DNA of 14,842 nt, taken from contig CAZOKO010000068.1 of NCBI GenBank assembly GCA_964580455.1, forward strand, positions 1 to 14,842, given 5' to 3'. The DNA comes from CAZOKO01 sp964580455 (GTDB taxonomy: Bacteria; Desulfobacterota; WTBG01). A program made the position numbers and the translations under genes. This document shows, piece by piece, positions 6,716-14,572 of this stretch (position 1 is the stretch's first letter; every line of letters starts with the position of its first letter). The notes below the pieces were generated by a model. The model had not been told where the DNA came from. It saw only the letters and a program-made list of their open reading frames with translations, and did no database searches.

Positions 6716-7495
6716 ATGATATTAGAAAGTATTGTCAATCATAAAAAGGATGAGCTGGCTCAATTAAAAATTGAAAAACCATTAGATGTAATTAAAGATA
6801 CACTGCGAGGATTACCTCCAACAAGAGATTTTAAAAAGGCCATTCAACCATCTTCAACAGGTAGAACAAATATCATTGCAGAGGTTAAAAAGGCTTCTCC
6901 ATCCAGAGGGATTATAAGAGATGATTTTAACCCAGTGGAAATTGCAAGTGAATACCAGAAAAATAGTGCAGCTGCGATTTCAGTCTTAACAGATAAAAAA
7001 TATTTCCAGGGAAAACTTGACTACCTTAAACAAATCAAAGAGGTTACTAATATTCCAATTCTGGACAAAGACTTTATTATAGATGTTTATCAGATATATC
7101 AGGCAAGGATCTACGGGGCTGATGCTGTTCTCTTGATTGCTGCCATATTAACTGATAATGAGCTATCAGAATATCTTGCCCTGACCAACCAGTTGAGTCT
7201 TGATGCTCTGGTTGAGGTACACACACGGGAAGAATTAAATAGAGTTCTTAAAACAGATGCACAGATAATCGGAATTAATAACAGAGATCTAAAAAGTTTT
7301 CTAGTTAGTACTTACACTTCTGTACGGCTGGCAAAATACATACCTGATGATAAGATTGTAGTAAGTGAAAGTGGTATAAATAGTAAAGAAATTATTTCAT
7401 CTTTACAGAAAGAGGGTATTGATGCTTTTTTAATTGGTGAAGCACTAATGAAGGAAAAGGATATTGGAAATAAATTGAGAGAATTAGTGAGTTGA
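6716..7495 (+). CDS. trpC: Indole-3-glycerol-phosphate synthase
   Basis: Closes the indole ring by decarboxylating CdRP to indole-3-glycerol phosphate. The 259-aa protein is a single (beta/alpha)8 barrel without a fused TrpF domain. By comparison with the Sulfolobus enzyme the catalytic set is present: E56 and K58 in AEVKKASPSRG, K118 in LDKDF, E167 in VEVHT, N188 in INNRDL and S219 in SESGI. The start ATG has AGGA (6706-6709), which overlaps the trpD stop, at 6-nt spacing. Its substrate is the product of TrpF, whose gene is missing from this operon, so TrpF must be supplied from elsewhere or replaced. Confidence 0.97.
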   Translation: MILESIVNHKKDELAQLKIEKPLDVIKDTLRGLPPTRDFKKAIQPSSTGRTNIIAEVKKASPSRGIIRDDFNPVEIASEYQKNSAAAISVLTDKKYFQGKLDYLKQIKEVTNIPILDKDFIIDVYQIYQARIYGADAVLLIAAILTDNELSEYLALTNQLSLDALVEVHTREELNRVLKTDAQIIGINNRDLKSFLVSTYTSVRLAKYIPDDKIVVSESGINSKEIISSLQKEGIDAFLIGEALMKEKDIGNKLRELVS

Positions 7496-7508
7496 AAGGA
7501 AATATTTA

Positions 7509-8699
7509 ATGAGACTACCAGATAAAAACGGTCACTTTGGTATATACGGAGGAAGGTATGTTTCTGAAACGCTGATGCCAGCACTTCTGGAATTAGAGGA
7601 TGCATATAACTATTACAAGAACGAACATTCCTTTAAAAAAGAGATGAACTACTATCTTAAACAGTATGTGGGCAGAGAAACTCCACTCTACTTTGCAGAA
7701 CGGTTCACCAAAAATTTGGGGGGAGCCAAGGTCTTTTTAAAGAGGGAGGATCTCAACCACACAGGTGCTCATAAAATCAACAACACCATTGGTCAGATAC
7801 TGCTTGCTAAAAGAATGGGAAAGAAGAGAATTATTGCTGAGACCGGTGCGGGTCAGCATGGAGTGGCAACAGCAACTGTTGCGGCGCTGTTTGGTTTGGA
7901 ATGTGTCATTTATATGGGTACGGAGGACATCAAGAGACAATCGTTAAATGTTTTCCGAATGAGATTGTTAGGAGCACAGGTAAAGCCCGTATCCTCCGGC
8001 AGCAATACCTTGAAAGATGCCATGAACGAGGCTCTAAGGGATTGGATAACCAATGTTCGTAATACCTTCTACATTATCGGTTCGGTTGCTGGCCCTCACC
8101 CTTATCCAGTTATGGTCAGGGATTTTCAGAAAGTTATAGGTGAGGAAACAAAAAGGCAAATTCTTTCCATTGAAAATAAGTTGCCTGACTATCTGGTTGC
8201 CTGTGTAGGAGGAGGCAGTAATGCAATTGGCATATTTTATCCATTCATGAAATATGAAAGCGTTAAAATGTTTGGTGTAGAGGCAGCAGGAGAAGGATTA
8301 AGGAGTGGCAAGCATTCTGCTTCAATCTGTGCGGGGAAAGTTGGTGTTCTGCATGGTAACAAGAATTATCTTTTGCAGGATAAAAACGGCCAGATTAAGT
8401 CAGCTCATTCCGTTGCAGCAGGATTAGATTATCCTGGAGTTGGTCCTGAGCACTGTTATCTGCATGATTTGAAAAGAGTAAATTACGTTTCAGTAACAGA
8501 TAAAGAGGCTCTTAAAGGATTTGAGACATTATCTCTTACTGAAGGGATTATGCCTGCACTGGAAAGTGCTCATGCTTTAGCTTATGTAATGAAACTATCA
8601 CCGCGCTTAAAAAAAGATAAGATAATTATAGTCAATTTATCCGGAAGAGGGGATAAAGATATCCATATTGTTGCTGATATTATGGATCTTAATCACTAA
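7509..8699 (+). CDS. trpB: Tryptophan synthase beta chain
   Basis: Condenses indole, channelled from TrpA, with serine to make tryptophan, using PLP. The 396-aa protein matches the classical TrpB1 type. The N-terminal start (GIYGGRYVSETLMPAL) is typical. K89 in HKINN forms the PLP Schiff base, E111 in ETGAGQH is the catalytic acid, GGGSNAI (234-240) binds the PLP phosphate, and SGRGDKD (378-384) closes the C-terminus. AAAGGA lies 8 nt before the ATG. In many bacteria trpF sits between trpC and trpB; here only 13 nt separate them, with no remnant. Confidence 0.98.
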   Translation: MRLPDKNGHFGIYGGRYVSETLMPALLELEDAYNYYKNEHSFKKEMNYYLKQYVGRETPLYFAERFTKNLGGAKVFLKREDLNHTGAHKINNTIGQILLAKRMGKKRIIAETGAGQHGVATATVAALFGLECVIYMGTEDIKRQSLNVFRMRLLGAQVKPVSSGSNTLKDAMNEALRDWITNVRNTFYIIGSVAGPHPYPVMVRDFQKVIGEETKRQILSIENKLPDYLVACVGGGSNAIGIFYPFMKYESVKMFGVEAAGEGLRSGKHSASICAGKVGVLHGNKNYLLQDKNGQIKSAHSVAAGLDYPGVGPEHCYLHDLKRVNYVSVTDKEALKGFETLSLTEGIMPALESAHALAYVMKLSPRLKKDKIIIVNLSGRGDKDIHIVADIMDLNH

Positions 8700-8735
8700 T
8701 TAAGAAACGTACTACAAGCGGAGTAAAAATAAAAG

Positions 8736-9530
8736 ATGAGTAGGATTAATAAGACTTTCGAGAGATTAAAATCAGAAAGTAAAAAGGCATTAATACCTTT
8801 TATAACTGCAGGATACCCTGATCTTCGAACCACAGAGAGGTTTATCTTTGAGTTAGAGAAAAGTGGTTCAGACCTGATAGAACTGGGGGTTCCCTTTTCA
8901 GATCCTATGGCAGATGGCCCTATCATCCAGATGTCTTCGGAACGTTCTTTGGCAAATGGAACTAATTTAAAAATGATTTTCGAACTGGTAAAGAGAGTAC
9001 GCACAAAGACCTCTATACCGATAATACTTATGGGTTACTATAATCCTTTTTTTACCTATGGCCTGAAACGTGTAGCTAAGGATGCAAGAGATGCTGGAGT
9101 AGATGGTATCTTAATAGTTGATCTCCCTCCTGAAGAAGCAGGTGCAATGAAAGCTCAGACAGATAGTGTCGGGTTAGATATGATATTTTTACTTGCACCC
9201 ACCAGTGACAATGCAAGAATAAACATCATCACAAAAAATGCCACCGGCTTTATCTATTATGTTTCACTGACGGGTGTAACTGGTATCCGACCGACACTCG
9301 ACAAGGATATAAAGAAACATCTTGAAAAAATAAGAATCAAGACTGATCTCCCAATTGGTGTTGGTTTTGGAATATCGGGCCCTATACATGCAAAAAGGGT
9401 TGCCAAATGGGCTGATGCTGTAGTAGTAGGTAGTGCTATAATTAAAATTATTGAGAAGAACAAAAACAAAACACAGATGATAAAAAATGTGTCTAATTTT
9501 ATATCTGGCTTAAGGAGAGCGATTAATTAA
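8736..9530 (+). CDS. trpA: Tryptophan synthase alpha chain
   Basis: Cleaves indole-3-glycerol phosphate to indole and glyceraldehyde-3-phosphate and passes indole to TrpB through the alpha-beta tunnel. The 264-aa TIM barrel has the general acid/base E49 in IELGVPFSDP and D60 in ADGP, at the same numbers as in the Salmonella enzyme. The flexible loop SLTGVTG and the phosphate-binding GFGIS segment are present. The 36-nt gap from trpB contains a weak GGAG 12 nt before the ATG. The stop is 10 nt before the GAF/HD-GYP gene, so transcription very likely continues. Confidence 0.97.
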   Translation: MSRINKTFERLKSESKKALIPFITAGYPDLRTTERFIFELEKSGSDLIELGVPFSDPMADGPIIQMSSERSLANGTNLKMIFELVKRVRTKTSIPIILMGYYNPFFTYGLKRVAKDARDAGVDGILIVDLPPEEAGAMKAQTDSVGLDMIFLLAPTSDNARINIITKNATGFIYYVSLTGVTGIRPTLDKDIKKHLEKIRIKTDLPIGVGFGISGPIHAKRVAKWADAVVVGSAIIKIIEKNKNKTQMIKNVSNFISGLRRAIN

Positions 9531-9540
9531 TAAACATTTG

Positions 9541-10782
9541 ATGGAGCACATACATTATAAAAATAGTCCTGTGGACACAAAAAGGACAGAACCCATTAAA
9601 CACCTTAAGACACAGCCTAAGCATACACTTGATGACCCAGAAAAAAGAGTCCACCAATTTGCCAAATTGGTGGAATTGGGTAATATCCTCAATTCTACCT
9701 TAGAACCTGTTGAAGTAAGAAATAGGGCAATGCAGGCAGCAATAAGCTTAATGAATTGTGAAGTGGGTTCTTTGCTACTATTTGATAAAGATAAAGATAA
9801 AGATGAGCTGTTTTTTGAAGTTGCCCTGGGAGATAAAGGAGAAGACGTTAAGGAAGTAAGACTAAAAACAGGTGAAGGTGTCGCTGGATGGGTGGCTGAG
9901 CATGGCGTTCCTCTAATAGTTCCTGATGCAACCAAAGACGTCAGACATTCCATGAAGGTCGATGAAAAATCTGGTTTTACAACTAAAAGTATTTTATGTG
10001 TTCCTGTAATGATAAAACAAAAGGTGATTGGTGTATTGCAGGCAATTAATAAGCTGGGTAATGAACCCTTTTCGGAGGAGGATCTTAAACTATTTCAACT
10101 TTTGGCTAATCAAGTTGCAATAGCCATAGAGAATGCTAACTTATATGAGGAGATACATACTGCATTCCTGGAGGTTTCTGAAGCACTGGCACAATCTATT
10201 GATAAGAGAGATCCTTACACTGGCGGACATACAAAAAGAGTATTAGCACTTAGCGTAGCAATTGCCAAACATATGAATCTTAATGATGTTGATATGGAAA
10301 GCCTGAAAATTGCTGCAATCCTCCACGATATAGGTAAAATTGGAATTGAAGACAATATCTTGAGAAAAAAAGAAGAGCTTACTGAAGAAGAATACACAAT
10401 CATGAAAAAACATCCTGTTGTAGGATCTGAAATCATAGGGCATATTAAACAATTAAAGGATGTTATCCCTGGGATGCGCTATCATCATGAGAGAGCAGAT
10501 GGAAAGGGATATCCAGAAGGATTGAAGGGTGCTGACATCCCTCTCATTGCCAGAATTATATCAGTTGCTGACACATTTGACGCAATGACTACAAAAAGAC
10601 CATATCACGGTGCCCTGAATGACAATGAAGCTATTGAGGAAATAAAACGTTGTTCAGGCTTTCAATTTGATAAAGATGTTGTAGATGCCTTTCTTGAAAC
10701 CTGTGAAAATGGTGAGATTAAAGATATAATGAATAGTAATATAGATCTGTTTAATAAAAAACATAAATTGATTCTTCGTTAA
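9541..10782 (+). CDS. GAF and HD-GYP domain protein, putative c-di-GMP phosphodiesterase
   Basis: This 413-aa cytoplasmic protein joins a sensor to a signalling output. After a polar N-terminus, a GAF domain (about 40-200) ends in an amphipathic linker helix, followed by an HD-GYP domain (about 205-390). The metal-binding HD is H262-D263 in ILHDIGKIG. HHER (315-318), DGKGYPEGLKG with the full GYP (323-325) and the following RII-VAD-FDAM-KRPY segment are intact, so phosphodiesterase activity on c-di-GMP is plausible. There is no transmembrane segment. The ligand of the GAF domain is unknown. ATG at 9541 is preferred; a TTG directly before it (9538) is possible, and the nearest GGAG lies 23 nt upstream inside trpA, so translation may be coupled to trpA. 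It stands where accD often lies between trpA and folC. Three GATAAA units (9784-9801) encode DKDKDKD in the GAF domain. Confidence 0.9.
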   Translation: MEHIHYKNSPVDTKRTEPIKHLKTQPKHTLDDPEKRVHQFAKLVELGNILNSTLEPVEVRNRAMQAAISLMNCEVGSLLLFDKDKDKDELFFEVALGDKGEDVKEVRLKTGEGVAGWVAEHGVPLIVPDATKDVRHSMKVDEKSGFTTKSILCVPVMIKQKVIGVLQAINKLGNEPFSEEDLKLFQLLANQVAIAIENANLYEEIHTAFLEVSEALAQSIDKRDPYTGGHTKRVLALSVAIAKHMNLNDVDMESLKIAAILHDIGKIGIEDNILRKKEELTEEEYTIMKKHPVVGSEIIGHIKQLKDVIPGMRYHHERADGKGYPEGLKGADIPLIARIISVADTFDAMTTKRPYHGALNDNEAIEEIKRCSGFQFDKDVVDAFLETCENGEIKDIMNSNIDLFNKKHKLILR

Positions 10783-10786
10783 TAAT

Positions 10787-10838
10787 ATTGAGAATCATGT
10801 TGTATAACTCGTTGAGCGTAACATAAAATCTCAATTTA
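10787..10838 (+). terminator. Possible stem-loop terminator after the GAF/HD-GYP gene
   Basis: ATTGAGA (10787-10793) pairs perfectly with TCTCAAT (10829-10835). Nested inside are ATGTT/AACAT (10797-10801 with 10820-10824) and CTC/GAG around GTT (10808-10816). Only TTTA follows, so the U-run is poor. It lies 4 nt after the stop codon, a good place for transcript termination or 3'-end protection. Confidence 0.35.
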
Positions 10839-10839
10839 A

Positions 10840-10920
10840 CCTGAATTATATCATTCCAGCTTGGCTGCCTGCCCGGTCAGGGAGCTCAGCCAGGCTATTC
10901 CACTACTCCATTATTTCAGG
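10840..10920. repeat. Palindromic element with GC-rich repeat, copy B
   Basis: CCTGAA (10840-10845) and TTCAGG (10915-10920) bound a GC-rich hairpin. AGCTTGGCTG (10858-10867) pairs with CAGCCAGGCT (10887-10896) with one T-G pair, and CCTG/CAGG (10868-10871 with 10878-10881) extends it around a CCCGGT loop. The core matches copy A in the peptidase gene, and the left flank (CTGAAT..CATT) is also similar. It resembles a small REP- or MITE-like interspersed element. There is no U-run, so it is not a standard terminator. Confidence 0.55.
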
Positions 10921-10960
10921 AGCCCAATTGTTTAAGTGAAGCTTAAGCTAAGTTCAACCT

Positions 10961-12238
10961 ATGTCATACCAAAAATCCATATCCTATCTCTATGGGCTAC
11001 AGAAATTTGGGATAAAGTTTGGTCTTGCTAAAATATCAAATCTTCTTGCTTCTCTTGATAACCCACAAAATAAAATGCCTTCGATCCATATTGCCGGAAC
11101 TAACGGTAAAGGATCTACTGCTGCTTTTCTTTCTTCCATATTGTCGAAGGCAGGTTATAGAGTAGGCATCTATACCTCTCCCCACCTTACCAGCTTTACT
11201 GAGAGAATAAAGATCGGCAGCAAAGAAATCAGCAAAAAGGATGTCGACAGACTGACGATACTTCTGAGAAAAAATGTGAATAAAATAGATAGTATAACTT
11301 TTTTTGAATTTGCTACGGCTATGGCATTATTTTATTTTGCTGAGAAAAATGTTGATTTATGCATCCTGGAAGTGGGAATGGGAGGCAGGCTGGATGCAAC
11401 AAACGTTGTATCTCCTCTCCTCTCTATTATTACCAACATTTCTAAGGAACATGAATACTATCTTGGTAACAGTCTTTTGGAGATCGCTAATGAAAAAGCA
11501 GGTATAATTAAGAAAAAAAGTGTTCTGATATCAGGAGTAACTCAGGCTAAAGTGCTTTCTCTGTTCATAAATAAATGCCGTACTTTACAAACTGAGTTTT
11601 ATTGCCTGGGAAGTAACTTTTCCTTTATCGCAAAAAAAAACAATTATTTGAATTACCGTGGTATAAATTGTAACCTGGAAGATATAAAAATAGGTCTTTT
11701 AGGAGATCACCAGCTTAAAAATGCCGCTATTGCATTAGCAGCAATAGAAATACTAAGAGTGAAAAGATACCATATAGAAGACAAGGCTATCTATGGGGGT
11801 TTAAGTGGAGTCTGCTGGCCTGGAAGACTTGAGGTAGTTAACGATTTACCGCTTATAATTCTTGATGGTGCTCACAACCCGGTGGCAATGAGAAATCTTA
11901 AAAAGGCACTCCTGAAATGCTTTGATTTTAAAAAATTAATTCTCGTTTTGGGAATTATGGAAGATAAGAATATAATGGGGATGTTAAAGGGAATAGTTCC
12001 TGCTGCTCATAGGGTTATTCTTTGTAAACCAAACATGGACCGAGCTGCTTCCACAATAAGCCTTGTCAGAATGATAAAGAATTTTAAAGTAAATTATCAT
12101 CAAATTGAAGATGTAAAACAGGCTACTCTCTATGCATTATCGACTGCTCATAAAAATGATTTGATTTGTGTAACTGGATCCTTATTTACATTAGGTGAAG
12201 CAAGGGGTATATTCAAAAAGAAATCTCATATCAATTGA
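10961..12238 (+). CDS. folC: Folylpolyglutamate synthase / dihydrofolate synthase
   Basis: Adds glutamate to dihydropteroate and/or reduced folates using ATP, in the cytoplasm. The 425-aa length is normal for FolC. The N-terminal YLYGLQKFGIKFGL is the family start. The Mur-ligase P-loop GTNGKGS (46-52), YTSPHL (71-76), EVGMGGRLDATN (137-148) and EKAGII (178-183, with the lysine expected to be carbamylated in this family) are intact. GDHQLKNAAIAL (248-259), WPGRLE (286-291), DGAHNP (302-307) and a C-terminal GSLF (406-409) follow. One form may carry out both reactions, as in E. coli; the sequence does not settle this. No clear ribosome site precedes the ATG. A 178-nt gap with hairpins separates it from the upstream gene, so it may have its own promoter, although none stands out. 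AccD, its usual neighbour, is not here. Confidence 0.95.
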   Translation: MSYQKSISYLYGLQKFGIKFGLAKISNLLASLDNPQNKMPSIHIAGTNGKGSTAAFLSSILSKAGYRVGIYTSPHLTSFTERIKIGSKEISKKDVDRLTILLRKNVNKIDSITFFEFATAMALFYFAEKNVDLCILEVGMGGRLDATNVVSPLLSIITNISKEHEYYLGNSLLEIANEKAGIIKKKSVLISGVTQAKVLSLFINKCRTLQTEFYCLGSNFSFIAKKNNYLNYRGINCNLEDIKIGLLGDHQLKNAAIALAAIEILRVKRYHIEDKAIYGGLSGVCWPGRLEVVNDLPLIILDGAHNPVAMRNLKKALLKCFDFKKLILVLGIMEDKNIMGMLKGIVPAAHRVILCKPNMDRAASTISLVRMIKNFKVNYHQIEDVKQATLYALSTAHKNDLICVTGSLFTLGEARGIFKKKSHIN

Positions 12239-12249
12239 TATAATAGTGA

Positions 12250-12290
12250 TAATGTGATAGCGTTCAATCGTTATTACTTAGAACACATTA
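12250..12290. repeat. Imperfect stem-loop between folC and lptD
   Basis: TAATGTG (12250-12256) and CACATTA (12284-12290) are perfect 7-bp inverted arms around 27 nt. They lie immediately left of the GAAGCAATCT-type repeat and could be its outer part or a separate operator. No U-run follows. Confidence 0.3.
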
Positions 12291-12330
12291 CAATTCCGAG
12301 GTTGCCAGAGGCAACCGAAGCAATCTTTTA
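12284..12330. repeat. Diverged interspersed repeat ending in GAAGCAATCT, with a tight hairpin
   Basis: GGTTGCC (12300-12306) and GGCAACC (12310-12316) form a perfect 7-bp stem with an AGA loop, followed by GAAGCAATCTTTTA. The arrangement CATT..CGAGG-hairpin-CCGAAGCAATCT resembles a short intergenic repeat I recall from many environmental bacterial genomes (CATTGCGAGG...GAAGCAATCT). Only one copy is in this window. The weak T-run after it might also give some termination. Confidence 0.45.
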
Positions 12331-12361
12331 AAAAGACTCAGTCTTTAGTTGAAATATTAAA

Positions 12362-14557
12362 ATGATTAGACTAATTTTTAAAACAACAATTCTCATATTT
12401 CTCTCCTCACATCTTTCAATGGCAAAGCAAACTCCTTTCCTGCCTAAATTTAGCACAGGGGAGAAGGTCAGTATTAAAGCTGACAAGATGTATTATGAAC
12501 AAAAAACAAATCTATACTTTGCTGAAGGAAGCGTTGTAATACAGCAAGAGAATACAACCTTGAAAGCCGATAAGGTTATCTTGAATACTTCTACTCAAGA
12601 TGCAAAAGCAATTGGGAAAGTTTCTTTAACAGAAGGAGAGAATATACTGAATTGTGAAAGGCTGGATGTTAATTTAACTACAAAAATCGGAAAAATCTCC
12701 CAGGCAACCTTGTTTATGAAAGAAAATAATTATCACATTTCAGGGCAACATTTTGAAAAGCTTGGTGAAAACAGATACAGAGTTTTAAACGGTACTGTGA
12801 CGACATGTGATAGAGAGGTTCCAGATTGGAAGATTACTGGTGGTGAGATTGATGTAACACTAGAAGGTTTTGCTACATTAAAAAAGAGCACTTTTCAAAT
12901 TAAAAACATTCCAATCATTTATTCTCCTTATTTAATTTATCCGGTTAAAATCAAGAGGCAGAGTGGTTTTCTAATGCCTGGTTTGAATTATTCCAGCAGT
13001 GATGGTGTTGAGATTAATAACAGCTTCTTTTGGGCAATCTCAGGTAATAGCGACGCAACATTTTATCTCGATTATACAAGTGAGAAAGGGGTAGGGGAGG
13101 GGGTAGAATTACGCTATGTTCTGAATGAACGAAGCAAAGGTAAGTTTTATCAATACTACATTGAAGAAAGTAGCAGCTACTTTAAAGATGAATATAAAGA
13201 GACCTACGGACGACATAGAAAAAGAGCCATTATTGATTATGAGGGGGAACACTACTTTAGCGATACATCATATGCAAAAGCTAAAATGATTTGGCTTAGC
13301 GACAGAAAAATTTATAAGGATTATGGGAAAGAGATTAGGCGTTCTAAAAGCGAGTGGGACAGGGTAAGCCTCAGATCAAGAGAGAAAAACAGGTCGTTTA
13401 TGTTTTTTACTAAAAACTGGTCACAATACAACTTAACAGCAGAAGTGGATCATTACAAAGATTTAATTAAAAAAGATCGCACCACCCTTCAAAGATTACC
13501 TAAAATAAGTTTTTCTGGAAAGAGGCAGAACATAACTGGAACGCCACTGTTTTTCAAATTTGATTCAGAATACGATTATTTTAGACGTCATCATGGAATA
13601 GAAGGTCAAAGACTTGATCTTTTTCCTAAAATATCATGGCCTTTTAATTTTAGAAATTACGTTAAATTTACACCGGAAATTGGAGTGAAAGGTTTATTTG
13701 GTTTTGGCTTGAGCAGGAACAAAGGCTTCAAGAATCAGGAAGGGGTGCTTGATGCTAATGCGGAATTATCTACGACTGTTCTTAAGGTTTATCATTTTCC
13801 TGGGAAAAGGATTGCTAAACTAAAGCACACTATTGAACCAAATATATTTTACCAATATCATCCGGAAGAAGATCAGGAAGACTTTCCCCTTTTTGAACCA
13901 ATTGATAATTTTTATAAGAAAAATGCCGTCACTTATTCCCTTATCAACAAGTTTACAGCAAAGGTTTTGCAACCTGACGGCAGCTATTCTGAACAGGAGC
14001 TGGGTTATTTTAAAATAAGTCAGAGTTACTATTTTACACACCCTGATTTTGATTCATATTATACTCAATATGATTACTACCCAGATTGGGCTTTTGCAAC
14101 TGAAGGCTATAATGGACATAACGTATCAGATATTTTTTCTGAATTGAGATTTAGAATTAATTATTATGCCTATTTTAAAGCCCACTTGAGCTTCAACCCA
14201 TATGACAATAATTTAGGTTTTTACGATGCATTTCTCTTAATGGAAAACAAAAGGAAAGATTATCTTCGCCTGGAATATCGTTATGTAAGACATCAGTTGG
14301 AAGGATATCGAATTAAGGCACGATTTAAACTTAACAATTCATGGTCTGCCTATTATGAAACACGTCGTTCAGAATATAATTCTAAAACTCTGGATTCACT
14401 TTACGGTTTTGAGTATTATGCTCAGTGCTGGAGTGTAAGATTCAATATAGAAGAAAAGGCTAAACAAGATGGGAGAGATAGAGAGATGGAATACGCTATA
14501 CTCTTCAGTTTAGCAGGACTGGGTAAGCTGGGCGAAATCGGGGGATCTATGGACTAG
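12362..14557 (+). CDS. lptD: LPS-assembly outer-membrane protein LptD
   Basis: Outer-membrane beta-barrel that, with lipoprotein LptE, inserts lipopolysaccharide into the outer leaflet. The 731-aa length is usual. Residues 1-21 are a signal peptide (LIFKTTILIFLSSHLSMA). An OstA/LptA-like beta-jellyroll (about 33-160) carries repeated ADK-x-FAEGSV strands and the conserved NGTVTTCDREVPDW (143-156). NIPIIYSPYLIYPV (182-195), the plug-side motif, and SGFLMPG (201-207) lead into the barrel (about 210-731), rich in alternating aromatic strands. EYYAQCW (684-690) near the end is the usual C-terminal cysteine site. Cysteines are only C98, C149 and C689, fewer than the four of E. coli, so a single inter-domain disulfide is expected. 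No strong ribosome site is seen. It follows folC by 123 nt with a repeat between. Confidence 0.95.
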   Translation: MIRLIFKTTILIFLSSHLSMAKQTPFLPKFSTGEKVSIKADKMYYEQKTNLYFAEGSVVIQQENTTLKADKVILNTSTQDAKAIGKVSLTEGENILNCERLDVNLTTKIGKISQATLFMKENNYHISGQHFEKLGENRYRVLNGTVTTCDREVPDWKITGGEIDVTLEGFATLKKSTFQIKNIPIIYSPYLIYPVKIKRQSGFLMPGLNYSSSDGVEINNSFFWAISGNSDATFYLDYTSEKGVGEGVELRYVLNERSKGKFYQYYIEESSSYFKDEYKETYGRHRKRAIIDYEGEHYFSDTSYAKAKMIWLSDRKIYKDYGKEIRRSKSEWDRVSLRSREKNRSFMFFTKNWSQYNLTAEVDHYKDLIKKDRTTLQRLPKISFSGKRQNITGTPLFFKFDSEYDYFRRHHGIEGQRLDLFPKISWPFNFRNYVKFTPEIGVKGLFGFGLSRNKGFKNQEGVLDANAELSTTVLKVYHFPGKRIAKLKHTIEPNIFYQYHPEEDQEDFPLFEPIDNFYKKNAVTYSLINKFTAKVLQPDGSYSEQELGYFKISQSYYFTHPDFDSYYTQYDYYPDWAFATEGYNGHNVSDIFSELRFRINYYAYFKAHLSFNPYDNNLGFYDAFLLMENKRKDYLRLEYRYVRHQLEGYRIKARFKLNNSWSAYYETRRSEYNSKTLDSLYGFEYYAQCWSVRFNIEEKAKQDGRDREMEYAILFSLAGLGKLGEIGGSMD

Positions 14558-14572
14558 ACCTAGGAGTTTTTT

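Noticed and set aside
9538..9540. TTG as start codon of the GAF/HD-GYP gene
   Set aside because: An ATG follows directly and neither has a better ribosome site, so the ATG is the simpler choice.
9784..9801. Three GATAAA units as a phase-variation repeat
   Set aside because: The units are 6 nt, so copy change would not shift the frame, and three copies are too few to suggest a contingency locus.
12239..12244. Perfect TATAAT at the end of folC as an lptD promoter
   Set aside because: No -35 lies at suitable spacing and the sequence is AT-rich, so the match may be chance.
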